From the NCBI GenBank assembly GCA_030658975.1, contig JAUSBL010000040.1:16697-80696 (forward strand): a stretch of DNA of 64,000 bases, given 5' to 3'. Position 1 is the stretch's first letter, and each line of letters starts with the position of its first letter. The stretch comes from Candidatus Latescibacterota bacterium (GTDB lineage: Bacteria > Krumholzibacteriota > Krumholzibacteriia > LZORAL124-64-63). The notes beneath the pieces are model-generated. The model had not been told where the DNA came from. It was given only the letters and a program-made list of their open reading frames with translations, and ran no database searches. This document shows, piece after piece, positions 9,416-17,419 of the stretch. Made by a program: the position numbers and the translations under genes.

Positions 9416-11979
9416 GGAACACGATCGCAGCGGTGTGGATGGCGGCGCTGATGCTGGCCGCCGTTCCCGCCGCACAGGCTGCGTCGGCGTCCGCCGGCAA
9501 GCTCGACCTCAACCAGGCGTCGCTGGAGCAGATCCGCGGCCTGCCGGTGAGCGAGGAGCTGGCGCGGGCGATCTACGACCACCGGACCTACGTCCGTTTC
9601 TTCGACAACGTCTACGACCTCATGGAGGTCGCGGGCATGACGCCGGCCGACCTGGCCGCGCTCAAGCCCCTGGTGATGACCCTGCCGCCCGCGCCCACGG
9701 ACGCCGGCATGGCCCGCCTGGCCGCCTCCTACGAGCAGGTCAGCGGCTTTTTGAGCCAGGAGGGCGCGAGCGAGGGTCTGGTCGACGAGTACCTCGACCT
9801 GATCCGCGACCCCGTCGACATCAACGGCCTGGACCTGTTCGACCTCATGTCGTTCCAGAACGTGTCGCCGGTGGACGCGAAGGCCATCCTGCGCGCGCGC
9901 CAGCGCCTCGGCGCCTTCGACGACGACCGCCAGCTGCGGCGCAGCGACGGCCTGAGCTACTTCGCCTTCCGCAACATCCGCGACTTCGTCGTCTACGGGG
10001 CGCCGCAGAGCGGCGAGCGGGGCAGCGGGATCCACGGCAACTACCAGCTGCGCTGGTACGACACCCCCTACGTGCTCGACGACAGCGACATCGCCGGCGC
10101 GGGCGGCCTGACCTCCGCCGACGAGATCACGGCCGGCACGCTGCTGACCGAGGGGAACGCCCACCTGACCCAGAAGCTGACGTTGAACCTCGGCGACGGC
10201 TTCCGGGCCGGCGTGCTGACGCACCGCGGCCTGGGCGAGGACTCCTGGCGCGAGACGATGAAGGGCTACTACGGCGTCGACGACCGCCGCTTCGGGGACC
10301 TGCGCCTCAAGCGCCTGTACTTCGGCAACTACCGGGTCGCCTTCGGCCAGGGCCTGATCATGGACAACACGGACTTCATGATGAGCCGCAAGACCGGTTT
10401 CGGCTGGAACAAGCGGCCCATCGGCGTGCGCGGCGACCTCAGCCGCAGCCACGAGTTCGCCCTGACCGGCCTGGCCGCCGAGGCCAGCTACGGCCGCCTG
10501 CACGGCACGATGTTCCTGTCCTGGGACCGCAAGGACGGCATCCTGAACCCTGACGGGACGGTCAACCAGTACATCGTGATGAAGCCGCGGCCGACCGACG
10601 ACTGGCTGGGCGACCACCTGGCCTTCGAAGCCGGGCGTTCCTACGCCGTCGGCGCGCTCAAGGACACCCCGACGCTCCTGAAGCGCGACGCCTTCCGCGA
10701 GGACATCGTCGGCGGCAACCTGAAGTTCATGCTCGACGACGCCTCCTTCGTGGGCGTGACGGCCTACGAGGCCAAGTACGACCGGGCCTTCGACGCCGAC
10801 CCGTCCACCCTGGTCAGCTACTACAGCCTGGTGGACCGCGACCTGCTGGAGGCCCGCGACAGCGAGCTGTGGTCGGGCTACACCAGCGTCGAGCAGGACG
10901 CGGCGGCGGGCACCCGCACCGAGCACAAGTTCCGCCGCGTCTACGGCGCCGAGTTCCAGACGGTCTTCGACAACGTGTCGCTGCAGGGCGAGTACGGCGT
11001 GCTGCAGGACCCGAAGGCCGGCTGGTTCCACGGGAACAGCCCCGACGCCCTGGTCCTGAACGCCTTCGCCCAGTGGGACGACCTGAACCTGCTGGCGCTG
11101 TACCGCGACTACGACCTGGGCTTCGACAACCCCTACAACCGGGCCTTTTCGAACGACAACCGCTACGAGCAGACCCTCCTGGATTCGCCGTTCCGCCTGA
11201 ACGACGACCTCTACTCCTGGCTGGCCGTCAACACGCCGCAGCCGAAGCCCGAGCAGGGCGTCTTCCTGTCCACGCGCTACCGCATCAGCCGCACGCTGAT
11301 CCTCAACGGGCTGGAATACGACCAGTGGCAGCGCAAGTCCGACAACGCCGACCTGCAGCGCTACACGGTGCGCCTGGAGTACCAGCCCACGTTCAACCTG
11401 CGCTTCCGCCTGCGGCACCGTTTCAGCAGCCGCAGCGAGACCAACCCCGACGACGTGCGCTGGTTCCGCTCGTGGGAGTCGCGCTTCGAGGTGATCACGC
11501 TGCTGAGCGACATGAACCGCCTGCGCTTCATGTACATGACCAGCAACGTGATGTTCCCGCCGCGGGCGCGCCTCAGCGGCACCCCCGACGGGGGCACGAC
11601 GCCCTACGAGGATGACGGCATCCCGGGCGTCGGCACCGCCGGCATGCCGGCCCACGCGTTCCAGGCGATGTACGAGCACCGCCTGTCGCCGGGCGTCTCG
11701 CTGAGCCTCAGCTCCGAGATCTACAACGGCTTCGTCTGGAACTTCGAGGGCAACGAGTTCGTGGTCGTCGACGGCCGGGGTTTCCGCAACTGGGCCAGCA
11801 TCGAGAGCCGCGTGTCGGACCGGCTGTTCTTCCAGCTGAAGGCGACGCGGGACCACAACCTCCCGCGGACCTACCTCGACGTGCGCGCCTACCAGGACGC
11901 GTACGGCGCCGACATCGAGAGCAGCTACGCGCCGCGGGACTGGACGACGTTCCGCATGCAGCTCGACTACACCTTCTGA
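9412..11979 (+). CDS. Helix-hairpin-helix (ComEA-like) N-terminus fused to a large outer-membrane-type barrel
   Basis: This 855-residue protein has a signal peptide (ending near AQA-ASA). It then has ComEA-like HhH repeats: KLDLNQASLEQIRGLPVSEE at about residues 27-46, DVYDL-type repeats, and DPVDINGLDLFDLMSF further on. From about residue 200 the sequence is rich in Tyr, Arg and Asp with alternating beta strands, and it ends with FRMQLDYTF, a terminal aromatic typical of outer-membrane barrels. HhH repeats often bind DNA (competence ComEA), but in this fusion they may only mediate protein contact. The GTG start overlaps the preceding TGA. It is the third gene of the operon. Confidence 0.75.
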   Translation: MRNTIAAVWMAALMLAAVPAAQAASASAGKLDLNQASLEQIRGLPVSEELARAIYDHRTYVRFFDNVYDLMEVAGMTPADLAALKPLVMTLPPAPTDAGMARLAASYEQVSGFLSQEGASEGLVDEYLDLIRDPVDINGLDLFDLMSFQNVSPVDAKAILRARQRLGAFDDDRQLRRSDGLSYFAFRNIRDFVVYGAPQSGERGSGIHGNYQLRWYDTPYVLDDSDIAGAGGLTSADEITAGTLLTEGNAHLTQKLTLNLGDGFRAGVLTHRGLGEDSWRETMKGYYGVDDRRFGDLRLKRLYFGNYRVAFGQGLIMDNTDFMMSRKTGFGWNKRPIGVRGDLSRSHEFALTGLAAEASYGRLHGTMFLSWDRKDGILNPDGTVNQYIVMKPRPTDDWLGDHLAFEAGRSYAVGALKDTPTLLKRDAFREDIVGGNLKFMLDDASFVGVTAYEAKYDRAFDADPSTLVSYYSLVDRDLLEARDSELWSGYTSVEQDAAAGTRTEHKFRRVYGAEFQTVFDNVSLQGEYGVLQDPKAGWFHGNSPDALVLNAFAQWDDLNLLALYRDYDLGFDNPYNRAFSNDNRYEQTLLDSPFRLNDDLYSWLAVNTPQPKPEQGVFLSTRYRISRTLILNGLEYDQWQRKSDNADLQRYTVRLEYQPTFNLRFRLRHRFSSRSETNPDDVRWFRSWESRFEVITLLSDMNRLRFMYMTSNVMFPPRARLSGTPDGGTTPYEDDGIPGVGTAGMPAHAFQAMYEHRLSPGVSLSLSSEIYNGFVWNFEGNEFVVVDGRGFRNWASIESRVSDRLFFQLKATRDHNLPRTYLDVRAYQDAYGADIESSYAPRDWTTFRMQLDYTF

Positions 11980-11995
11980 CCGGGAGATCGAGACG

Positions 11996-13285
11996 ATGAT
12001 GCTCACGACCAGGAATCACAGCGCCATCGCGGCGGCGGCCGTGCTGCTCGCGCTGCTGTCGCTCGCCACGCCGCGGCCGGCCGGCGCCGGCCAGGCGCTG
12101 AACGCCGCCTACGGCGACGTCGCGACCTTCCGGCACCCGGAGATCGAAGCGATGTCGGGCACCGGCGCGGCGCTGTTCCGCGGCGGCTTCTCCGCCGTGC
12201 TGAACCCCGCCATGCTCGGCGAGGCCGCCGGCTGGCGCCTGGATGCGGCCGGCTCGCTGGCCCAGGACCACGAAGACCGCTTCCAGCCCCTCTGGGACAG
12301 CTTCGGCAGCTACATCACCGACACGGCGATCGCCAGCAACCGCAGCCACGACTTCGACTCGGGCTTCGCCCTGTCCGGCCGCGCCCTGCCGCGGCTCGGC
12401 GTCGGGGCCGCCCTGACCAGCCGCTACGACTTCGGCTACGAGTTCCGCGAGGAGGTCCGCGACCCGAGCACCACCGCCGACCCCTACGACCAGATCCTCG
12501 AGGAGCGCTCGGTCGTCGGCGGCGGCAGCCTACGCGACCTGAGCCTGGGGGCGGCCTGGGAGCCCGGCCCGGGCGTCTCGGTGGGCGCCACGGTCCACTA
12601 CGTCTTCGGGACCCGCACCCTGGACTTCAACCGGCGCGACGTGCAGGTCCCCGCCGACAGCTACCTGGTCTCCGAGTCGCACGAGGCCGACGGCATGAAC
12701 GCCACCCTGGGCGTGCGCGCGTGCGCGGGCGAGCGCTTCGTGCTGGGCGCGGCCTGGGACACCCCCCTGAAGGTCGAGGGCGACTGGACCACGACCACCA
12801 CGCTCGGCGCCGCCGCCCCCGCGGCCGCGGTCGAGGGGGTGTCGGTGCGCTACCCCGGCCGCCTGCGGGCCGGTCTCGCCTACTACCCGCGCTCCGAGCC
12901 CCGCACCGTCTTCGCCGCCGACGTCGTCTACACCGAGTGGAAGGAGCTGGAAGACAGCCGCGACGCGGCCGCCGGCTCCGGCCTCGAGAACACGATGGAC
13001 GTGCAGATCGGCGTGCAGCACACGTTCTACAACGGCGTGCCCCTGCGCTTCGGCTTCCGCCACCTCGACAGTTACGCCGACCGCGAGGCCGGCACGGCGA
13101 GCTTCAACGCGGGCGTGGGCTTCCCCTACGCGGCCGGCATGTTCTCCGTCTCGGCGGAGCTGGGCAAGCTGAGCAGCCGCCAGGAGCACTGGTACCCCTA
13201 TCCGGCCGGGTACGCCGTGGCGCCGACGTCGCGCGTGGAGGACAACCGGTTCCGCGTGGGCGCGGGCCTGACCTACGCCTTCTAG
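11996..13285 (+). CDS. FadL/PorV-like outer-membrane barrel protein
   Basis: This 429-residue protein has a signal peptide (cleavage near PAGA-GQA). It continues EAMSGTGAALFRGGFSAVLNPAMLG, the N-terminal signature shared by FadL, PorV and OmpP1 barrels. Strands such as ASVGATVHYVFGTRTLDF and the C-terminal FRVGAGLTYAF support a beta-barrel. Ligand and role are unknown. It lies 16 nt after the HhH-barrel gene with GGGAGATCGAG before the ATG, and is probably co-transcribed. Confidence 0.75.
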   Translation: MMLTTRNHSAIAAAAVLLALLSLATPRPAGAGQALNAAYGDVATFRHPEIEAMSGTGAALFRGGFSAVLNPAMLGEAAGWRLDAAGSLAQDHEDRFQPLWDSFGSYITDTAIASNRSHDFDSGFALSGRALPRLGVGAALTSRYDFGYEFREEVRDPSTTADPYDQILEERSVVGGGSLRDLSLGAAWEPGPGVSVGATVHYVFGTRTLDFNRRDVQVPADSYLVSESHEADGMNATLGVRACAGERFVLGAAWDTPLKVEGDWTTTTTLGAAAPAAAVEGVSVRYPGRLRAGLAYYPRSEPRTVFAADVVYTEWKELEDSRDAAAGSGLENTMDVQIGVQHTFYNGVPLRFGFRHLDSYADREAGTASFNAGVGFPYAAGMFSVSAELGKLSSRQEHWYPYPAGYAVAPTSRVEDNRFRVGAGLTYAF

Positions 13286-13316
13286 CCGGGGGGAAGATCC
13301 CCCGCGAGGAGTGACC

Positions 13317-15062
13317 ATGAGCATCTGCGCCCGTCGCCAGCGGCCCGCGGCCCTGGCCCTGGCCCTGGCCTTCATCCTGCTCGCCGCCGCCGGCTCTCCC
13401 GGCGGGGCCGGGACCGCCGACGCGCAGCAGGGTCCCGTCCGGCTGCACCTGATCTGGACCAACGACGTCCACGGCCACATCGCGCCGGAACCCGCGCGTT
13501 TCATGAACCCGTCGTTCCCGCCGCCGCTGGGCGGCGGCGCATCGCTGGCGACCTACCTCGCCGGGGTCCGCGAAGAGGCCGCCGCCGCGGGCGAGGCCGT
13601 CCTGGTGGTCGACGTGGGCGACTTCTTCCAGGGCACGCCCGTGGGCTCCAAGACCAAGGGCGACGCCGTCATGGCGTACTTCGAGCAGCTCCGCTACGAC
13701 GTGATCGTGCCGGGCAATCACGACTTCGACATGGGCCGCGACAACACCGAGCGCCTGGCCAACGGCACCCGCATCCCCTTCGTCTGCGCCAACCTGCGCG
13801 ACGCCGCGGACGGCGAGATCGTCGACTGGTGCGTGCCCACGCTCATGCTCGAGCGGGCCGGCCTGAAGATCGGCGTCATCGGCATCATCACCACCGGCAC
13901 CGAGCACATGTCCTTCCCGGCGAACATCGAGGGCCTGATCTTCGATCCCATGGTGCCCGCCATCGAGACCTGGCGCGACCGGCTGCGGGCCGACGGCGCC
14001 GACCTCATCTTCCTGCTGATCCACGAGGGCCTGCCCTTCGACCCGCAGGAGGGCTGGCGGCGCATCGTCGGCGGCGGCGAGGCCGAGACCGGCCAGGCGG
14101 AGTCCCAGGGCGGGGCGTACGGCACGGTGACCGGCGGCGCCATGAACCTCATGGAGATCGTCAACGCGGTGGAGGGCATCGACGTCGCGGTGGGCGGGCA
14201 CACGCACCGCGGCTACGAGCAGCCCTGGATCGATCCCATGACCCACACGCTCTGCTTCGAGAGCTTCGGCAACGGGTCGAGCGTGGGCCACGCCATCCTG
14301 AAGATCGACCCCGTCACGCGCACGCTGCTGGGCTACGAGAGCCCGCACGACCGCGGCGTCCTGATCACGCTCTTCGAGGACGAGCTGTGGCCCGACCCGG
14401 CGATGCGGCGGGTCCTGCAGCCCTACATCGCGAAGGCCGACGCGGAGATGGGCAAGGTCGTCGGCAGCTCGGCGGTCAACCTCACGCGCGGCGATCCCGG
14501 CGCCTCCCTGATGGGCAACCTGGTCACCGACGCGATGCGCGAGTACTTCGACGCCGACTTCTCGTTCCAGAACCTCGGCGGCCTGCGCGCCGACGTCCCG
14601 GCCGGAAACATCACGGCGCGCGACGTCTTCAGCGTGCTGCCCTTCGGCAACGAGCTGGTCGTGGTGCGGATGCCGGGCTCCCTGATCCGGACCCTGGTCG
14701 AGCGCAAGGTCGCCGGCGATTCGGGCGGCATCTGCGTCTCGGGCCTCCGCATGCGCTACAACAAGCAGCGCCCCGACGGCGACCGGGTCGTCGAGCTGGA
14801 GATCGCCGGCGCGCCGCTGGATCCCGACCGCATGTACCGGGTGGTCACCACCACCTTCCTCATGGAAGGCAACAGCGGCCTGGACTTCCTGACCACCGTG
14901 CCGGCGCAGGACATCGAGCTGACCCAGATCACGATCGACGCCGCCTTCGAGCAGTACCTGGAGCGGCACAGCCCCGTGCGGCCCCGCGTGGACGACCGCT
15001 GGGTCGAGGACACCGCCGGCGTCCAGGCCCCCTACCTGGCCAGGCCCCCCGCGGCGGACTGA
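13317..15062 (+). CDS. 5'-nucleotidase/UshA-family secreted metallophosphatase
   Basis: This 581-residue protein has a signal peptide (hydrophobic to about residue 25, then DAQQG). The calcineurin-like metal sites are complete: WTNDVHGHIAPEP, VVDVGDFFQGTP, VPGNHDFDMG and VGGHTHRG. The C-terminal 5_nucleotid_C domain contains MGNLVTDAMREYFDADF and NLGGLRADVPAG. The family hydrolyses nucleotides or nucleotide sugars in the periplasm. The ATG at 13317 is preferred to the GTG at 13311 because CGAGGAG (13304-13310) is spaced for the ATG. It is last in the operon that begins at 5075. Confidence 0.92.
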   Translation: MSICARRQRPAALALALAFILLAAAGSPGGAGTADAQQGPVRLHLIWTNDVHGHIAPEPARFMNPSFPPPLGGGASLATYLAGVREEAAAAGEAVLVVDVGDFFQGTPVGSKTKGDAVMAYFEQLRYDVIVPGNHDFDMGRDNTERLANGTRIPFVCANLRDAADGEIVDWCVPTLMLERAGLKIGVIGIITTGTEHMSFPANIEGLIFDPMVPAIETWRDRLRADGADLIFLLIHEGLPFDPQEGWRRIVGGGEAETGQAESQGGAYGTVTGGAMNLMEIVNAVEGIDVAVGGHTHRGYEQPWIDPMTHTLCFESFGNGSSVGHAILKIDPVTRTLLGYESPHDRGVLITLFEDELWPDPAMRRVLQPYIAKADAEMGKVVGSSAVNLTRGDPGASLMGNLVTDAMREYFDADFSFQNLGGLRADVPAGNITARDVFSVLPFGNELVVVRMPGSLIRTLVERKVAGDSGGICVSGLRMRYNKQRPDGDRVVELEIAGAPLDPDRMYRVVTTTFLMEGNSGLDFLTTVPAQDIELTQITIDAAFEQYLERHSPVRPRVDDRWVEDTAGVQAPYLARPPAAD

Positions 15063-15085
15063 TTTCCGCCCGGCGATTCCGCCTC

Positions 15086-15129
15086 AAGCCCGTCCGCCGC
15101 CTACCGATGTAGGTGTGCAGGACGGGCTT
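15086..15129 (+). other. Two-tier hairpin between the nucleotidase and ATPase genes
   Basis: A perfect 10-bp outer stem (15086-15095 with 15120-15129) encloses a 5-bp inner stem (15100-15104 with 15109-15113, loop CGAT). There is no T-run after it. It may end the upstream operon or be a structured leader of the AAA+ gene. Confidence 0.45.
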
Positions 15130-15200
15130 CTGCATGTCCGCCCGCCGCCATGAAGACCGACGGGGATCCGGTCCGGCCGGACCAACCGAGGAGACGCTGC

Positions 15201-16448
15201 GTGATCGAGCTTAAGACGGGTGTGGTCAACGAGCAGCTGCGTCGCTTTCGTCTGCGCATGAACCGCATGGTCGTGGGGCAGCCCGCCGCCACGGACAGGA
15301 TCGCGGACTGCTTCAGCCGCCTGATCGCCGGGATCCACGATCCCGAGCGGCCCCTGCTCACGATGATGTTCCTGGGGCCGACCGGCGTCGGCAAGACCGA
15401 GACGGTGCGCTGCCTGGCCGAGTCCCTGTTCGGCGACCGCCGGGCCTTCACCCGGATCAACTGCCAGGAATTCTCGGCCCACTACAACATCTCCAAGCTG
15501 CTCGGCTCGCCGCCGGGCTACGTGGGCGGCGAGATCCGGCCGCTGCTGGCGCAGGAGAACCTCGACAAGCACCACCTCAAGGCGCTGGAGAAGCGCTCCG
15601 GCATGATCTGCGAGGACGGCGGCCGGCTGGCCGACATGTACCCGCCCGAGTCGCCGCGCCGCCTGTCGATCGTGCTGTTCGACGAGATCGAGAAGGCCCA
15701 CCCCAAGATGTGGAACACCCTGCTGGGGATCCTCGAGGACGGGCACCTGGTGCTGGCGAACAACGAGGAAGTGGACTTCACCGGCTCGATCATCGTGCTG
15801 ACCTCGAACGTGGGCAGCCAGGCGATGAACGAGCGCCTCAGCCGCAGCGGCATCGGCTTCCGGGCCGCCGGAGACGATGCGGGCCTGGACGGCGACCTCG
15901 AGACCGCCGTCACCCGCGAGGCGAAGAAGATCTTCCCGATGGAGTTCCTGAACCGCTTCGACGAGCAGATCACCTACCACACGCTCAAGCGCGAGCACCT
16001 CTTCGAGATCCTCGACAACCAGATCTCCCAGGTGCACCACCGCGCGCTGGGCAGCGCCGAGCCGTTCCTGCTGGAGGTCACCCGCCGCGCCAAGGAGCGC
16101 CTGGTCGAGGAGGGCACCGACCCCGAGTACGGCGCGCGCCCCCTGAAGCGCGTGGTGGAGAAGCGGATCGTGACGCCCGTGTCGCACCACATCTGCAGCG
16201 ACCAGATCCGCCGCGGCGACCTCGTCATGATCGACCACGACGGCGACGGCTACGTGTTCATGAAGGAGCCCGGCATCGACTGGGAGCGCGACGAGCAGGC
16301 CGGGCGGGTCACCGCCGCCGGCAAGTGGGCGCGCACGGACCTGGGCGTGCGCGACGACGGCGGCGAGAAGAAGAAGATGGTCGAGGAGGCCGGGCAGGCC
16401 GCGGGGCCGGCGCCCGCCGAAGCCCTGACCGGCGCCGTCATCGATTAG
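15201..16448 (+). CDS. Stand-alone AAA+ ATPase resembling the ClpB/ClpA D2 module
   Basis: This 415-residue protein has an AAA_2 core: VVGQ, Walker A FLGPTGVGKTETV, pore-side KLLGSPPGYVGGE, Walker B IVLFDEIEKAHP, sensor 1 LTSNVGS, then a ClpB_D2-small domain with YGARPLKRVVEK. It lacks the N-domain, the D1 ATPase and the middle coiled coil of ClpB, and ends in an unrelated tail of about 60 residues. It carries an extra insert near ICEDGGRLADMYPPESPRR. GTG 15201 is chosen for GAGGAG at 15188-15193. By family it is a protein-remodelling ATPase; partner and substrate are unknown. Confidence 0.8.
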   Translation: MIELKTGVVNEQLRRFRLRMNRMVVGQPAATDRIADCFSRLIAGIHDPERPLLTMMFLGPTGVGKTETVRCLAESLFGDRRAFTRINCQEFSAHYNISKLLGSPPGYVGGEIRPLLAQENLDKHHLKALEKRSGMICEDGGRLADMYPPESPRRLSIVLFDEIEKAHPKMWNTLLGILEDGHLVLANNEEVDFTGSIIVLTSNVGSQAMNERLSRSGIGFRAAGDDAGLDGDLETAVTREAKKIFPMEFLNRFDEQITYHTLKREHLFEILDNQISQVHHRALGSAEPFLLEVTRRAKERLVEEGTDPEYGARPLKRVVEKRIVTPVSHHICSDQIRRGDLVMIDHDGDGYVFMKEPGIDWERDEQAGRVTAAGKWARTDLGVRDDGGEKKKMVEEAGQAAGPAPAEALTGAVID

Positions 16449-16464
16449 ACAACGCCGCGGGAAC

Positions 16465-16501
16465 GCGAACGGCCGCGCCGTCGATCGGCGCGGCCGTTCG
16501 C
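16465..16501 (+). terminator. Strong hairpin terminator after the AAA+ gene
   Basis: A perfect 15-bp stem (16465-16479 with 16487-16501), a 7-nt loop and ATTTCC afterwards. It lies between convergent genes and could serve both strands. Confidence 0.7.
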
Positions 16502-16527
16502 ATTTCCGGTCGCCCGCGGCTCCCGCC

Positions 16528-16869
16528 TCAGGGCTGGAACAGGATCCGCCCGCAGCTCTCGCAGGACATCACCCGGTTCACGTTGGTCACCGAGGTGAAG
16601 GCCGTCGGCACGTTGGCGAAGCAGCCCGTGCAGTGGCCGTCCCAGACCGGGACCACGGGATTCTCGAACCGCGTCTTGAGCCGCAGGTAGTAGCTGCGGT
16701 GGCGCGGCTCGATCTGCTCCAGCAGGCCGGAGATGTCGCGCTGGATCTTCTCGACGCTCATGGGGAACCCCATCGCCTCGAGCGCCTTCGCCTTCGTTTC
16801 GTCCTGGGCGTCCCGCAGCTGCAGTTCCAGGTTCTGGATCGAGACCAAGAGAGCCAGCTGTCGGTTCAT
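16528..16869 (-). CDS. C4-type zinc-ribbon protein with short coiled coil
   Basis: This 113-residue protein has an N-terminal heptad-rich helix (LALLVSIQNLELQLRDAQDE) and a C-terminal zinc ribbon with CTGC and CESCGRILF. It resembles the tail of the zf-RING_7/CdsZ family but is much shorter than the usual 230-250 residues because most of the coiled coil is missing. In homologues the ribbon is thought to bind nucleic acid or partner proteins; the exact role here is unknown. Its ATG overlaps the stop of the upstream EIIA-like gene (ATGA), so the two are translationally coupled. Confidence 0.75.
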   Translation of the reverse strand: MNRQLALLVSIQNLELQLRDAQDETKAKALEAMGFPMSVEKIQRDISGLLEQIEPRHRSYYLRLKTRFENPVVPVWDGHCTGCFANVPTAFTSVTNVNRVMSCESCGRILFQP

Positions 16870-17372
16870 CCCTGTCCCTCCGTCAAGACCAGGCAGAAAT
16901 CGGCGTAGTCGGCGGCATTCAGTGCGGCGTCGCGCATTGCGGCGTCCTGCATCTTGTCGATCAGGACGGCGAGCGAGCGGATGTACTGGTTGCCGGTGTC
17001 CTGGGGCGGCGCGATCAGCATGAAGAAGAGGTGGGTCGGGGCGCCGTCCATCGAGTCGAAGTCCACGCCCGCGCGCGAGCGCGCCACGACGATGATCAGG
17101 TTCTGCGCCGCGAGCGTGCGCCCGTGCGGGAAGGCCACGCCCGGGCCGACGGCGGTGCTGCCCTGGGCCTCGCGGCTCTTGAGCATCTCCAGGATCGTTT
17201 CTTTGTTGGTGATCGGGGAACCGGCGAGCAGGGCGTCGGCCATCTCGGCGAGGACGCCTGTCTTGTCCTTGGCCTGCAACTCCCCGATGAAGCGTGTCCC
17301 GGAGGTGAGTTGCAGGACGTCCTTGATGTCCATGGCGACCGCCTTGTTCTGCGCGATGTTTCCCTGCATCAT
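16866..17372 (-). CDS. PTS EIIA-like (PtsN-type) regulatory domain protein
   Basis: This single EIIA_2 domain has the active-site histidine in VGPGVAFPHGRTL and the strands LIIVVARSRAGVDF and HLFFMLIAPPQDTGN. As with the EIIA protein at 4497, no permease component is near. The start is not certain: ATG 17372 (or 17369) gives a GC-rich third-position pattern from the first codons, whereas ATG 17333 has a better Shine-Dalgarno (AAGGCGG) and begins where the domain begins. It is coupled to the zinc-ribbon gene downstream and divergent from rsgA. Confidence 0.82.
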   Translation of the reverse strand: MMQGNIAQNKAVAMDIKDVLQLTSGTRFIGELQAKDKTGVLAEMADALLAGSPITNKETILEMLKSREAQGSTAVGPGVAFPHGRTLAAQNLIIVVARSRAGVDFDSMDGAPTHLFFMLIAPPQDTGNQYIRSLAVLIDKMQDAAMRDAALNAADYADFCLVLTEGQG

Positions 17373-17400
17373 TGATCCCGGCAAACCTAACCAATAGAAT
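17372..17400 (+). promoter_or_regulatory. Promoter of rsgA
   Basis: TTGATC at 17372-17377, a 17-nt spacer and TAGAAT at 17395-17400. A transcript starting near 17407 excludes the TTG at 17372 as an rsgA start. Confidence 0.55.
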
Positions 17401-17419
17401 GTTGTTCCTCAAGGTGCAA

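Noticed and set aside
5000..9475. A 1491-codon open frame on the minus strand
   Set aside because: It is the mirror of the GC-rich coding strand of the LTD and PorV-like genes, with low-complexity Val/Ala/Gly/Arg/His composition and no domain.
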